Source of the DNA: Pseudomonas oryzagri
Lineage (GTDB): Bacteria > Pseudomonadota > Gammaproteobacteria > Pseudomonadales > Pseudomonadaceae
Direction of reading: 5' to 3'
Assembly (NCBI RefSeq): GCF_020831405.1
Contig: NZ_JAJHPU010000008.1
Span: forward strand, 1-64,000
Length of the DNA: 64,000 nucleotides
Shown: positions 34,556-43,551 of the stretch, in pieces
Layout of the letters: the number at the start of each line of letters is the position of its first letter
How positions within the stretch are numbered: the stretch's first letter is position 1
The notes under the pieces: generated by a model
Seen by the model: the letters and a program-made list of their open reading frames with translations, nothing else
What the model was told of the DNA's origin: nothing
The model's database searches: none
Made by a program: the position numbers and the translations under genes

Positions 34556-34657
34556 TCAGGGCAGGGTGTACAGGCGCTGGTTGTCGGCGTTGAGCTTTCT
34601 GACCAGCAGGCCGACGCCAGGGTGGAGCAGAGAGTGGAAGAGGGTACGCAGCTTCAT
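34556..34657 (-). CDS. Small ORF, 33 residues, overlapping the monooxygenase stop
   Basis: It begins MKLRTLFHSLLHPGVGLLV. The start overlaps the stop of the upstream monooxygenase gene by four bases (ATGA). A CCAGGGAG stretch upstream gives a ribosome binding site. Its GC-rich third positions are as in real genes. It is basic and amphipathic, with a possible helix in the first 20 residues. No family was recognised. The overlap argues that it is translated with the monooxygenase. Confidence 0.5.
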   Translation of the reverse strand: MKLRTLFHSLLHPGVGLLVRKLNADNQRLYTLP

Positions 34658-36045
34658 GCCGGTGCTCCCTGGCGGATGGCGGTGGTGGACGGAACGTGAC
34701 GCTGGGCGGCGGCCGGGTGGCGCGCCGGCAGGCGGTCGCCTTCGCCGAACAGCTTGTGGCGCAGGCTGCCCTCGGCGTAGGCGGTCTTGTACGAACCGCG
34801 GCTCTGCAGCTCGGGGATCACCAGGTCGATGAAATCGGTGTAGCTCTCCGGGGTGACGGTGCGCGACAGGTTGAAGCCGTCGACGCCGACGTCGTTGGCC
34901 CAGGATTCCAGTTCGTCGGCGACGTAGCTGGCGTCGCCGACCAGGGTCGGGTAGCGGCTGCCCAGGCGGAAGCGGTCGAGCAGCTTGCGGCGGGTGAGGG
35001 CGTTGGCCTGGGCGGTCTGCGCCGCCGACTCGATGGCGTTGCCGCCGCGATAGTCGATCGGTTCGTCGAGGCCGTAGCGGGCGAAGTCGACGTTGACGCT
35101 GCTGGCGAAGTGGGCCAGGCCGGCCTCGGCGCTGGCGTGCTGCCAGTACTCGTCGAACTTCTCCTGCGCCTCGCGGCGGGTCTTGCCGACCACCGCGGCG
35201 ATGCCGGCGAAGATCTTCAGGTCCTCCGGCCGCCGCCCGGCGGCCACCGCCTGGGCGCGCAGCTCCTCGACCACCTTGCGGGTGGTGGCCTTGTCCTGGG
35301 CGCTGATGAAGATCGCCTCGGCGTGGCGGGCGGCGAACTGCTGGCCGCGCGGCGAGGTGCCGGCCTGGAACAGCAGCGGCGTGCGCTGGATCGACGGCTC
35401 GCTGAGGTGGTAGCCGTCGAGCTGGTAGTAGGGCCCCTGGTGCTGCACGCGGTGTACCCGGCTCGGGTCGGCGAACACCCGCGCGGCCTTGTCGCGGCGC
35501 ACCGCGCCGTCTTCCCAGCTACCTTCCCAGAGCTTGTAGACCAGCTCCAGGTAGTCCTCGGCGCGCGCGTAGCGCTCGTCGTGGGCGGTCAGGCCGTCCA
35601 GGCCCATGGCCTTGGCGCCGCTCTCCAGGTAGCCGGTGACGATGTTCCAGCCGATCCGTCCGCGGGTCAGGTGATCGAGCGTCGAGATGCGCCGGGCGAA
35701 CAGGTAGGGCGGCTCGTAGCTGAGGTTGGAGGTGATGCCGAAGCCCAGGTGCTTGGTCGCCGCGGCCATCGCGGAGACCAAGAGCAGCGGGTCGTTGACC
35801 GGCAACTGGATCGACTCGCGCAGGGTGAGGTCGAGCGAGCGCTGGTAGACGTCGTAGACGCCGATGATGTCGGCGATGAACAGGCCGTCGAACAGGCCGC
35901 GCTCCAGGGTTCTGGCCAGGTCGGTCCAGTACTCGAGGGTGTTGTAGTCGACCGAGTTGTCGCGCGGGTGGGTCCACAGGCCGTGGTTGATGTGGCCGAC
36001 GCAGTTCATGTTGAACGCGTTGAGCAGGATCTGCTTCTTCGCCAT
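34654..36045 (-). CDS. NtaA/SnaA/DszA-family flavin-dependent monooxygenase
   Basis: A 463-residue LLM monooxygenase of the DszA/SnaA group but more distant from the two at 20.9 and 24.2 kb. Segments: FDGLFIADIIGVYDVY, then STLDHLTRGRIGWNIVTGYL, then DPSRVHRVQHQGPYYQLDGYH and GDASYVADELESWANDVGVD. The N terminus, LLNAFNMNCVGHINHGLW, is typical of the group that acts on larger organosulfur compounds (dibenzothiophene-sulfone-like). It starts 2 bases after the SfnB-like gene and ends the operon MetQNI, SfnB, SfnB, monooxygenase. Confidence 0.9.
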   Translation of the reverse strand: MAKKQILLNAFNMNCVGHINHGLWTHPRDNSVDYNTLEYWTDLARTLERGLFDGLFIADIIGVYDVYQRSLDLTLRESIQLPVNDPLLLVSAMAAATKHLGFGITSNLSYEPPYLFARRISTLDHLTRGRIGWNIVTGYLESGAKAMGLDGLTAHDERYARAEDYLELVYKLWEGSWEDGAVRRDKAARVFADPSRVHRVQHQGPYYQLDGYHLSEPSIQRTPLLFQAGTSPRGQQFAARHAEAIFISAQDKATTRKVVEELRAQAVAAGRRPEDLKIFAGIAAVVGKTRREAQEKFDEYWQHASAEAGLAHFASSVNVDFARYGLDEPIDYRGGNAIESAAQTAQANALTRRKLLDRFRLGSRYPTLVGDASYVADELESWANDVGVDGFNLSRTVTPESYTDFIDLVIPELQSRGSYKTAYAEGSLRHKLFGEGDRLPARHPAAAQRHVPSTTAIRQGAPA

Positions 36046-36047
36046 GG

Positions 36048-37277
36048 TCAGAGCGCTCCGTGCCGCGGGGGCAGCTGGTCGTTGAGGTAGTAGTTGCCGA
36101 CCGCGTGGAATTTCCAGCGCACCGGGTCGTGCAGGGTGTGGGTGCGCGCGTTGCGCCAGAAGCGGTCGAGGTTGTGTTCGCTTAGGCTGGCGCCGCTGCC
36201 GGCCAGCTCGAATAGCTTCGAACCCGCTTTGAGGGCGATCTCGGTGGTCAGCACGCGCGCCTCGGCGACCGCCACCGAGGCGGCCGCGACGCTGCGCTCG
36301 TCGGGCGCGGCCTGGGCGGCGTCGACCACCCGCCCGGCGCGGCGCAGCAGCGCCTCGGCGGCGGTCAGGCGCACGGCGAGGTCGCCGACCCGTTCCAGAA
36401 TCAGCGGATCGTCGCTGGCGCGCTCGACGCCCGAGTCGATCCACGCCCGGCTGTGCTGGCGCACGAAATCGAGGGCGGCGGCGTAGGCGCCGCGCGCCAT
36501 GCCCAGGTCGAGGGCGGCGTGGATGATCTGCGCCAGCGGGCCGATGGTGGTCGGGCGGTCGAAGGAGGCCTTGAACGGCACCACCCACTCGTCCTGCACC
36601 GGCACGTCGGCGAAGATCACCGAGCCGCTGCCGGTGACGCGCTGGCCGAAGCCGTCCCAGTCGTCGACCACGCTGACCCCGAAGCTCTGCCGTGGCACGA
36701 ACACCAGCCAGCCGGCGCCCTCGTCGTCCACCGCCAGGGTGGGGATCCAGTGGGCGAACAGCGAGCCGGTGCAGTAGTACTTGCGCCCGTCGATGCGCAG
36801 CCGGCCCTGGGCGTCGCGCGACAGGCGGGTGCGGCGCTGGAAGTCCTTGTGGCCGATTTCGGCCAGGGCGTTGCCGAAGCGCTGGCCCTGCAGGGCCAGC
36901 TCGTAGAAGAAGCGCTTCTGCGCCTCGCTGCCGCCGACGCGCAGCACCTCCAGCGAGTAGTAGTGGTTCTGCGGGATATGGGCGAGGGAGCTGTCGGCGG
37001 CGGCGAGGATCGCCGTCACCTCGGCGAGGGTGACGTTGGACACGCCGGCGCCGCCGTACTCCTTCGGCACGCTGATGCCCCACAGGCCGCTTTGCGTGAA
37101 GCGCTCGATCTCCTCCCACGGCAGGCGGCGCTCGCGGTCGCGGCGCGCGGCTTCGACGGCGAATTCGCCCGCCAGCTGGCGGGCCACGGCGAGCGCCTCG
37201 GCGTCGTCGCGCAGCACGGCCACCGGGCCGGACGTGGGGCTGACGAAGGAGGCGGCGATCTGCTCGAAAATGCTCAT
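36048..37277 (-). CDS. sfnB: SfnB-type acyl-CoA-dehydrogenase-fold monooxygenase
   Basis: A 409-residue protein of the acyl-CoA dehydrogenase fold. Segments: WGISVPKEYGGAGVSNVTLAEV, PQNHYYSLEVLRVGG, the FAD-binding YYCTGSLFAHWIP and FWRNARTHTLHDPVRWK at the C terminus. This is the SfnB/DszC group, whose members oxygenate sulfur with reduced flavin instead of dehydrogenating acyl-CoA. It is followed at 2 bases by the monooxygenase and preceded by another SfnB-like gene at 10 bases, so all belong to one operon. Confidence 0.88.
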   Translation of the reverse strand: MSIFEQIAASFVSPTSGPVAVLRDDAEALAVARQLAGEFAVEAARRDRERRLPWEEIERFTQSGLWGISVPKEYGGAGVSNVTLAEVTAILAAADSSLAHIPQNHYYSLEVLRVGGSEAQKRFFYELALQGQRFGNALAEIGHKDFQRRTRLSRDAQGRLRIDGRKYYCTGSLFAHWIPTLAVDDEGAGWLVFVPRQSFGVSVVDDWDGFGQRVTGSGSVIFADVPVQDEWVVPFKASFDRPTTIGPLAQIIHAALDLGMARGAYAAALDFVRQHSRAWIDSGVERASDDPLILERVGDLAVRLTAAEALLRRAGRVVDAAQAAPDERSVAAASVAVAEARVLTTEIALKAGSKLFELAGSGASLSEHNLDRFWRNARTHTLHDPVRWKFHAVGNYYLNDQLPPRHGAL

Positions 37278-37287
37278 GGCGGGCTCC

Positions 37288-38574
37288 TCAATTCCACTGG
37301 TGGCGCTTGGGCAACACGCCGTTGAGCGCGTAGTTGCCGAGCAGGTGGTACTTCCAGCGCACCGGGTCGTGCAGGGTGTGGGTGCGCGCGTTGCGCCAGT
37401 GGCGGTCGAGGTTGTGCTCGCTGCGCGTGGCGGCGGTGCCGGCCAGCTCGAACAGCTTCTCGCTGGCCTCCAGGGCGATCTCGGTGGTGAGGATCTTGGC
37501 CATGGCCACCGCCACCGAAGCCTCGGCGCTGGACTCGGCGGTCACCGGCGCGCTCGCGATGCGGTCGAGGGTCTCGGCGGTTTCGCGCAGCACCTCGTTG
37601 GCGGCGTGCAGGTCGATCTGCAGGCGGCCGACCGCTTGGACGATGTAGGGGTCGTCGCTGGCGCGTTCGCCGCCGAAGTCGGTCCACGGCCGCGAGCGTT
37701 CACGCACGAAGGCCAGGGTGTCGTCGACCGCGGCCTGGGCGATGCCGGCGTCGATGGCCGCCTGGATCAGCTGCGAGGCCGGGCCGCTGAGGCCCGGGCG
37801 GTCGATCAGCTGCCACACCGGCAGCACGCTGTCGGCCTCGACCTCGACGCCGCTGAACTGCACGCTGCCGCTGGCGGTGGTGCGTTGGCCGATACCCGTC
37901 CAGTCGTCGATCACCTTGACGCCGGCGCCGTGGCGCGGCGCGAAGACCATCACGGTGCGGTCCTGTTCGTCCTGGGCGCGGCTGGGAATCCAGTGGGCGA
38001 ACAGCGCGCCGGTGGAGTAGAAGCGCGTGCCGGTCAGGCGTAGGACGCCGTCCTCGCGGTGCAGACGGGTGGTCTGCGCCAGCATGCTGGCGGTGCCGCG
38101 CGCCGGCCCGGCGTTGCCGAAGCGCTCGCCGGCCAGCACGCGGCCGTACAAGAGCTGCTTCTGTGCGTGGCTGGCGATCTCGTGGATGGCGGCCAGCACG
38201 CCGAACTGGTTCTGCGGGATCTGCCCGAGCGCCGGGTCGGCGGCGCACAGCAGGCGGAACACCTCGGCGATGGTCGCGTAGGAGGCGCCGGCGCCGCCGT
38301 ACTCCCTGGGCACGGCGATGCCGCCCAGGCCGCTGGCGCTGTAGCGATCCAGCTCGTCCCAGGGCAGGCGGCGCTCGCGGTCGCGCTCGGCGGCGCCGGC
38401 GGCGAATTCGCCGGCGAGCTGGCGGGCGACGTCGAGGGCCTCGGCGTCGCTGCGGATCACCCGCACGCGGCCCGGATCGAGCGGCAACGGGCGCGGATCC
38501 CCGACACGCAGCGTAGTACGCAGCGCAGTCGCCCCCGGCGCCGCCTCGGGGCGGCGCTGCAGAATGTCGGACAT
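37288..38574 (-). CDS. SfnB-type acyl-CoA-dehydrogenase-fold monooxygenase
   Basis: A 428-residue protein paralogous to the next gene: GIAVPREYGGAGASYATIAEV, FYSTGALFAHWIPSR and HWRNARTHTLHDPVRWKYH. It has a longer N-terminal head. The start at 38574 fits with the shared N-terminal block EALDVARQLAGEF; a longer frame runs into the MetI gene. Two SfnB-type genes side by side suggest that they act on successive sulfur oxidation states or on different substrates. Confidence 0.88.
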   Translation of the reverse strand: MSDILQRRPEAAPGATALRTTLRVGDPRPLPLDPGRVRVIRSDAEALDVARQLAGEFAAGAAERDRERRLPWDELDRYSASGLGGIAVPREYGGAGASYATIAEVFRLLCAADPALGQIPQNQFGVLAAIHEIASHAQKQLLYGRVLAGERFGNAGPARGTASMLAQTTRLHREDGVLRLTGTRFYSTGALFAHWIPSRAQDEQDRTVMVFAPRHGAGVKVIDDWTGIGQRTTASGSVQFSGVEVEADSVLPVWQLIDRPGLSGPASQLIQAAIDAGIAQAAVDDTLAFVRERSRPWTDFGGERASDDPYIVQAVGRLQIDLHAANEVLRETAETLDRIASAPVTAESSAEASVAVAMAKILTTEIALEASEKLFELAGTAATRSEHNLDRHWRNARTHTLHDPVRWKYHLLGNYALNGVLPKRHQWN

Positions 38575-38627
38575 GGCGATACTCCTGGCGGGTGGCCGCC
38601 GGCGGCGGCGCCCGCATGTCGAAAGGG

Positions 38628-39281
38628 TTACTTGCGTTTGTTGAGGGCGTGGGCGAGACGGTCGCCGCCGAACTGGATGAGGGTCACCAAGAGCACCAGC
38701 AGGACGATCACGGTGACCATCACCTGGGTGTCGAAGCGCTGGTAGCCGTAGCGGTAGGCCAGGTCGCCCAGGCCGCCGGCCCCGATGGCGCCGGCCACCG
38801 CCGAGGCGTTGATCATGCTCACCAGGGTGATGGTGAAGCCGGCGACGATGCCCGGCCGCGCCTCGGGCAGCAGCACGTGCCAGACAATGTGCCGGCGCCG
38901 GCAGCCCATGGCCTGCGCCGCCTCGATCAGGCCGCGGTCCACCTCGCGCAGGCTGACCTCGGCGATGCGCGCGAAGAATGGGATGCAGGCCACGGTCAGC
39001 GGCACCACCGCCGCCCACACGCCGTAGCTGGTGCCGACGATCAGGCGGGTGAAGGGGATCAGCGCGACCATCAGGATCAGGAAGGGGATCGAGCGCAGCA
39101 CGTTGACCACGCTGCCGATCGCGCCGTTGGCCCAGCGCGCCTCGAAGATGCCGCCGCGCGTGCTGGTGACCAGGAACAGCGCCAGCGGGATGCCGAGCAG
39201 CAGGGTGATCGCCGAGGAGGCGCCGATCATCAGCAGGGTGTCGAGGGTGCCCTGCAGCAGGCGGTCAAGCAGCAGTGACAT
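38628..39281 (-). CDS. metI: ABC transporter permease, MetI type
   Basis: A 217-residue permease with five membrane segments, in the methionine-uptake (MetI) group. The EAA-type loop is [28 protein letters not shown]. It overlaps the ATPase gene end by 17 bases. In this context it may import methionine, methionine-like or other organosulfur compounds instead of being the housekeeping methionine system. Confidence 0.88.
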   Translation of the reverse strand: MSLLLDRLLQGTLDTLLMIGASSAITLLLGIPLALFLVTSTRGGIFEARWANGAIGSVVNVLRSIPFLILMVALIPFTRLIVGTSYGVWAAVVPLTVACIPFFARIAEVSLREVDRGLIEAAQAMGCRRRHIVWHVLLPEARPGIVAGFTITLVSMINASAVAGAIGAGGLGDLAYRYGYQRFDTQVMVTVIVLLVLLVTLIQFGGDRLAHALNKRK

Positions 39282-40341
39282 AGCCCAGCCCTCCCACCTT
39301 GTCGGCCAGGCCGCGGGCCCGTTCGAGAATCGCTGCCTGCGGCTCGCGCGAGTGGACGCCGACCAGCAGGTGGCCGAGCGCGCGGCCCTGCACGCGGTCG
39401 ATGCCGCCGTGCAGCAGACGCGCCTGGGCGCCCAGCGTGCGGCCGATGGCCAGCAGGTCCGGCTCGCGCAGGCTGGCGCCGGTGAAGTGCAGGTCGAGCA
39501 GGAACAGGCTGCGCTCGCTCTCCGGCTGCGGGCGGATGCGCCCGACCAGATCCTCCGGCAGGTCGTGCTGGCGGGTGCCGAGCAGGCTGCGGGTGACCTC
39601 GTGCTGCGGATCGCCGAACACCTGCCACACCGGGCCTTCCTCGACCACGCGACCGCGCTCGAGCACCACCACGCGCTGGCAGATCTCGTGGATCACCTCC
39701 ATCTCGTGGGTGATCAGCACGATGGTCAGGCCCAGGCGGCGGTTGATGTCGCGCAGCAGGGCGAGGATCGCCTGGGTGCTTTCCGGGTCGAGCGCCGAGG
39801 TGGCCTCGTCGCACAGCAGGATCTGCGGCTCGTGGACCAGCGCGCGGGCGATGCCGACGCGCTGCTTCTGCCCGCCGGACAGCTGCGCCGGGTAGACGTC
39901 GCGCTTGTCGGCCAGATCGACCAGCTGCAGCAGCTCGGCGACCCGCCGCTCGATCTCCGCCGGGCGCTTGCCGGCGACCTTGAGGGGCAGGGCGACGTTG
40001 TCCCAGACGGTCTTCGCCGACAGCAGGTTGAAGTGCTGGAAGATCATGCCGACCCGCCGGCGCAGCTCGACCAGCTGGTTCTCGTCCAGCCCGCCGAGGT
40101 CCACGCCGTCGATGCGCACCTGGCCGGCGCTCGGCTGCTCCAGGCGGTTCAAGGTGCGGATCAGCGACGACTTGCCGGCGCCGCTGCGGCCGATGATCCC
40201 GAAGATCTCGCCGCGGCGGATGCTCAGGTCGATGCCGTCGAGCGCCCGGACCACGCCCTGGGCGCCGCGGTAGGTCTTGCTCAACCCTTCGACGCGGATG
40301 TGGGTGAGCGCCTGCTCGATATCGGCTTCGTAGCGGCTCAT
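39265..40341 (-). CDS. metN: ABC transporter ATPase, MetN type
   Basis: A 358-residue ATPase: Walker [10 protein letters not shown], signature [12 protein letters not shown], Walker [15 protein letters not shown]. The C-terminal NIL domain (from about residue 275, [17 protein letters not shown]) is the site that senses bound methionine in MetN. It would energise MetI. The ATG at 40341 is preceded by GGAGAA; it starts 4 bases after the binding-protein stop. Confidence 0.9.
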   Translation of the reverse strand: MSRYEADIEQALTHIRVEGLSKTYRGAQGVVRALDGIDLSIRRGEIFGIIGRSGAGKSSLIRTLNRLEQPSAGQVRIDGVDLGGLDENQLVELRRRVGMIFQHFNLLSAKTVWDNVALPLKVAGKRPAEIERRVAELLQLVDLADKRDVYPAQLSGGQKQRVGIARALVHEPQILLCDEATSALDPESTQAILALLRDINRRLGLTIVLITHEMEVIHEICQRVVVLERGRVVEEGPVWQVFGDPQHEVTRSLLGTRQHDLPEDLVGRIRPQPESERSLFLLDLHFTGASLREPDLLAIGRTLGAQARLLHGGIDRVQGRALGHLLVGVHSREPQAAILERARGLADKVGGLGYVTAA

Positions 40342-40345
40342 GGCA

Positions 40346-41179
40346 TCAGTTCTCCCAGCCCGGCGAGTAGAGCTTGCCCTGGGTCTTGTCGAGAGCCGCG
40401 CGGACCACCGGCGAGTTCTGGTAGACCTTGATGAAGGTGCGCAGGCGCGCGTCGTCCTGGCCTTCGGGGCGGGTGACGAACTGGATGGCGTAGATCTTCT
40501 GGTCCTGGCCGTCGAAGATCAGCGCGCTTTCCGGGTCGATGGTGCCGGCCAGGCGCAGGTAGTGCGGCATGCCCTGGGCCAGGTCGACGTCGTCCAGGGT
40601 GCGCGCCAACTGCACGGCCTCCAGCTCGATGATCTCGATCTTCTTCGGGTTCTCCACGATGTCGGCCACGGTGGTCTGGAAGCCGGTGCCGGGTTTCAAC
40701 TTGATCAGCCCGGCCTTCTCCAGCAGCAGCAGGCCGCGCGCGCCGTTCACCGCGTCGCCGGCGATGGCCACCTTGGCGCCCACCGGCAGCTCGGCCAGGC
40801 TCTTGTACTTCTTCGAGTACAGGCCGACGTTGTTGATCACCCCCGGGGCGACCGGCTTGAGGTCGAAGCCGCCTTCCTTGTTGGCGTTGGTCAGGAAGGG
40901 GATGTGCTGGAAGTAGTTGGCGTCGATGTCGCCGGCGGCGAGGGTGACGTTGGGCGTCTTCCAGTCGCTGAACTCGACCAGCTCGACCTTGACGCCTTCC
41001 TTGGCGGCTTCCGCGGCGGCGACCTCCAGCACCGGCACGAAGGCGGCGGTGGTGCCGAGCTTCAGCGGCTTGTCGCTGGCGGCGTGGGCGACGCCCAGCG
41101 CCGAAGTGGCCACGGCCGCCAGGGTCAGCGACTTCAGCCATTTGGCGACGGCGCGGGACAGGGAAGTGGGGGTGGACAT
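40346..41179 (-). CDS. metQ: ABC transporter substrate-binding protein, MetQ/NlpA type
   Basis: A 277-residue binding protein. Its signal peptide (residues 12-34, [19 protein letters not shown]) has no lipobox Cys, so it is soluble in the periplasm, unlike E. coli MetQ. Family segments include [49 protein letters not shown] and [17 protein letters not shown]. It is the first gene of a minus-strand operon of seven genes (MetQ, MetN, MetI, two SfnB, monooxygenase, 33-residue ORF). A sigma54 promoter lies 66 bases upstream. Confidence 0.9.
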   Translation of the reverse strand: MSTPTSLSRAVAKWLKSLTLAAVATSALGVAHAASDKPLKLGTTAAFVPVLEVAAAEAAKEGVKVELVEFSDWKTPNVTLAAGDIDANYFQHIPFLTNANKEGGFDLKPVAPGVINNVGLYSKKYKSLAELPVGAKVAIAGDAVNGARGLLLLEKAGLIKLKPGTGFQTTVADIVENPKKIEIIELEAVQLARTLDDVDLAQGMPHYLRLAGTIDPESALIFDGQDQKIYAIQFVTRPEGQDDARLRTFIKVYQNSPVVRAALDKTQGKLYSPGWEN

Positions 41180-41244
41180 ATATAGAACTCCTGAATTCGA
41201 ATTCGCATTGATCGATAGCGCCGAGTGCGCGGTGAATTGATCAG

Positions 41245-41262
41245 GAGCAAGTTGGATGCCAG
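41245..41262 (-). promoter_or_regulatory. Sigma54 promoter for the metQNI-sfnB operon
   Basis: On the minus strand CTGGCATCCAACTTGCTC has GG and GC exactly 10 bases apart (TGGCAT-N5-TTGC). It is about 66 bases before the ATG at 41179. Confidence 0.82.
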
Positions 41263-41314
41263 TTTCGAAATAACTCGGCGAATACGACTGATATTGTTGG
41301 TTTTATCTGGATCG

Positions 41315-41363
41315 CTGTCTGAATGTGCGGTGAAGTGTTTGCCGACTGTTGCCAGGCAGACAG
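41315..41363 (-). promoter_or_regulatory. Degenerate paired activator sites, 31 bp apart
   Basis: CTGTTGCCAGGCAGACAG at 41346-41363 and a weaker CTGTCTGAATGTGCGGTG at 41315-41332 (plus-strand reading) are 31 bases apart, 53 bases from the minus-strand sigma54 promoter. The second does not keep the full CAG half-site. The spacing and position match the other pairs. Confidence 0.5.
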
Positions 41364-41453
41364 TTTGTCGGTGAACAACAGGCGCATTGCTGAGCGGCTG
41401 GGCGGCAACTTCCAATAATTGAAACCTGCTGCCGGCGAGTGCGCTTCAACGCG

Positions 41454-41502
41454 CTGCTGGATATTCAACAGTTCGTGCGTCTGGCTGTCGCTATTTGCGC
41501 AG
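41454..41502 (+). promoter_or_regulatory. Paired upstream activator sites, 31 bp apart
   Basis: CTGCTGGATATTCAACAG at 41454-41471 and CTGTCGCTATTTGCGCAG at 41485-41502 are exactly 31 bases apart, 61 bases before the plus-strand sigma54 promoter at 41563. Both keep the CTG...CAG ends. Confidence 0.75.
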
Positions 41503-41562
41503 TTGCGCCTCGCCTAGATGGTTTTTTCTAGATAAATCATAGTCTTGGAGATTTTTCTTCGA

Positions 41563-41580
41563 CTGGCACAGCTATTGCTG
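41563..41580 (+). promoter_or_regulatory. Sigma54 promoter for the ABC-sfnB operon
   Basis: CTGGCACAGCTATTGCTG has TGGCAC, then 5 bases, then TTGC; GG and GC are 10 bases apart. It is about 58 bases before the ATG at 41638. Confidence 0.85.
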
Positions 41581-41637
41581 AATCCCTGGCATTCGATTCG
41601 GGCTGAACTCAGCCAAGCGTGCCAAGGAAAAAATCAG

Positions 41638-42675
41638 ATGAGCGTTAATATCAGTCGCAGGTCGGCCCTCAGAACTCTCGCCCTGTTCGGCGGCGCCGGC
41701 GCCGCGAGTCTCGTGTTGCCGGGATGCTGGGAAAAGGACAGCGCCAAGAGCGCCGCCGCGCCCGCCGTGGTGAAGAGCGTCGGCGAAAAGGTGGTGGAGT
41801 TCAAATACCCGGACAACCCGTCGTTCGACCTGATCTATCTGGCCGAGGAACTGGGTTATTTCGAAGGCACCCTGGCGCGGCCCAAATATGTCGGCAAGAT
41901 CGCCGCACCGCAGCTGATTCCGCTGGTCGGCACCGGCGAGATCGACTTCGGCATGCGCATGGTGCCGCTGGTGATTTCCGCGATCGCCAGCGGCCTTGAC
42001 CTCAAGGTGGTGTCCGCCGGCGGCAAGACCCTCGAGGAGGCGCCGCACATGAAGTACTTCGTGCGCAAGGACTCGGGCATCCGCACGCCCAAGGACCTGG
42101 AGGGCAAGACCGTCGGCTTCAACAGCTTCGGCGCCTGCGCCGAGTTCGTCACCAAGACCTACCTGCGCCAGCACGGCGTCGACGTGAACAAGATCAACTG
42201 GCTGGTGGTGCCGGACAACCAGGGCGAGCAGACCCTGGAGACCGGCAATATCGACCTGGCGATCATCCATCCGCCGCATTCCGGCGGCGCCGAGCACAAC
42301 CCGGCGCTGCACAAGCTGTGGAGCGACTACGACCTCGACCGCGGCCTGGGCGGCATGGCGCCGTACAGCGCGCACGGCAGGTTCATCCGCGAACATCCCG
42401 AGGCGACCCGCGACGTGGTGCGCGCCGTCGCCCGCGCCGCCAACTGGGTCAACGCCAACCCGGAGGAGGGCCGCAAGATCACCGCCAAGCGCATCGGCAT
42501 GGATCTCAAGAACGTCGAGCGCTACGCCTACGTCGACAACCTAGTGATCACCGAGCCGCCGATCCAGTACTACATCGACATCCTCGAGGCCGAGGGCAAG
42601 ATCCCGCGCGGCAAGGTCGCCGTGAAGGACGTCTACACCAACGAGTTCAACCCCTTCGCCGGCCAGCAGGCCTGA
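41638..42675 (+). CDS. ABC transporter substrate-binding lipoprotein, Tat-exported, sulfonate/nitrate type
   Basis: A 345-residue binding protein of the NMT1/SsuA/TauA type. The N terminus has a twin-arginine signal (SRRSALRTLALFGG) and a lipobox (LVLPGC), so it is probably exported folded by Tat and then lipidated. Body: LIYLAEELGYFEG, TGEIDFGMRMVPLVISAI, DLEGKTVGFNSFG and WLVVPDNQGEQTLETGNIDLAI. It is the first gene of a five-gene plus-strand operon with an ATPase, a permease, a second binding-like protein and an SfnB-like protein. GCCAAGGAA precedes the start. Confidence 0.9.
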   Translation: MSVNISRRSALRTLALFGGAGAASLVLPGCWEKDSAKSAAAPAVVKSVGEKVVEFKYPDNPSFDLIYLAEELGYFEGTLARPKYVGKIAAPQLIPLVGTGEIDFGMRMVPLVISAIASGLDLKVVSAGGKTLEEAPHMKYFVRKDSGIRTPKDLEGKTVGFNSFGACAEFVTKTYLRQHGVDVNKINWLVVPDNQGEQTLETGNIDLAIIHPPHSGGAEHNPALHKLWSDYDLDRGLGGMAPYSAHGRFIREHPEATRDVVRAVARAANWVNANPEEGRKITAKRIGMDLKNVERYAYVDNLVITEPPIQYYIDILEAEGKIPRGKVAVKDVYTNEFNPFAGQQA

Positions 42676-42685
42676 GGAGCGCAGC

Positions 42686-43549
42686 GTGAGCGCCAAGATA
42701 GTGGCACGCGACCTGCGCATGGAGTTCAGCGCCAGGAACGAGCGCGGCCAGGCCGAGCGGGTGGTCGCCCTGCAGGACTTCGACCTGGAGATCCGCGAGG
42801 GCGAGTTCCTCTCGGTGCTCGGCCCCTCGGGCTGCGGCAAGTCGACCTTCCTCAGCATCCTCGCCGGGCTGGCGGAGAAGAGCGGCGGCAGCATCCACAT
42901 CGACGGCCAGCCGCTGGTGGGCATCAACGCCAACCAGGGCGTGGTGTTCCAGGGCTACGCGCTGTTTCCCTGGCGCACCGTGCTGGAGAACATCGAGGTG
43001 GGCCTGGAGATCCGCGGCGTCGGCAAGGCCGAGCGGCGCGAGCGGGCCCGCGAGTACCTGGAGCTGGTCGGCCTGCACGGCTTCGCCGCGCGCTACCCGC
43101 ACGAGATTTCCGGCGGCATGAAGCAGCGCGTGGCCATCGCCCGCGCGCTGGTCTACCAGCCGGACGTGCTGCTGATGGACGAGCCGTTCGCCGCCCTCGA
43201 CGCGCAGACCCGCGAGATCCTCCAGGGCGAGCTGCTGCGCATCTGGGACAAGCACAAGATAACCATCGTGTTCATCACCCACAGCCTCGACGAGGCGATC
43301 TACCTCTCCGACCGCATCGCGGTGATGACCCACCGGCCCGGGCGGGTCAAGGAGATCCTCGAGGTGCCGCTGGCGCGCCCGCGGCTGGCCGAGGTGCGCA
43401 ACTGCGCGGAGTTCGTCCAGCTGCGCCAGCGCGCCTGGGAGGTGCTCAAGGACGAGGTGCGCTTCGCCTCGGCGCCGGTGCCGGCACCGACCTCGATACG
43501 CGCGGCCGACTGGCCGGCCAGTGCGCAGACCGCCGAAATAAAGGGGTAA
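42686..43549 (+). CDS. ABC transporter ATPase, nitrate/sulfonate/taurine type
   Basis: A 287-residue ATPase: Walker A GPSGCGKST, signature ISGGMKQRVAIA, Walker B VLLMDEPFAALDA, switch VFITHSLDEA. It starts with GTG, preceded by GAGGAG. It has a C-terminal extension of about 35 residues after the ATPase core (ASAPVPAPTSIRAADW), low in complexity. It pairs with the permease that starts 3 bases after it. Confidence 0.92.
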   Translation: MSAKIVARDLRMEFSARNERGQAERVVALQDFDLEIREGEFLSVLGPSGCGKSTFLSILAGLAEKSGGSIHIDGQPLVGINANQGVVFQGYALFPWRTVLENIEVGLEIRGVGKAERRERAREYLELVGLHGFAARYPHEISGGMKQRVAIARALVYQPDVLLMDEPFAALDAQTREILQGELLRIWDKHKITIVFITHSLDEAIYLSDRIAVMTHRPGRVKEILEVPLARPRLAEVRNCAEFVQLRQRAWEVLKDEVRFASAPVPAPTSIRAADWPASAQTAEIKG

Positions 43550-43551
43550 CC

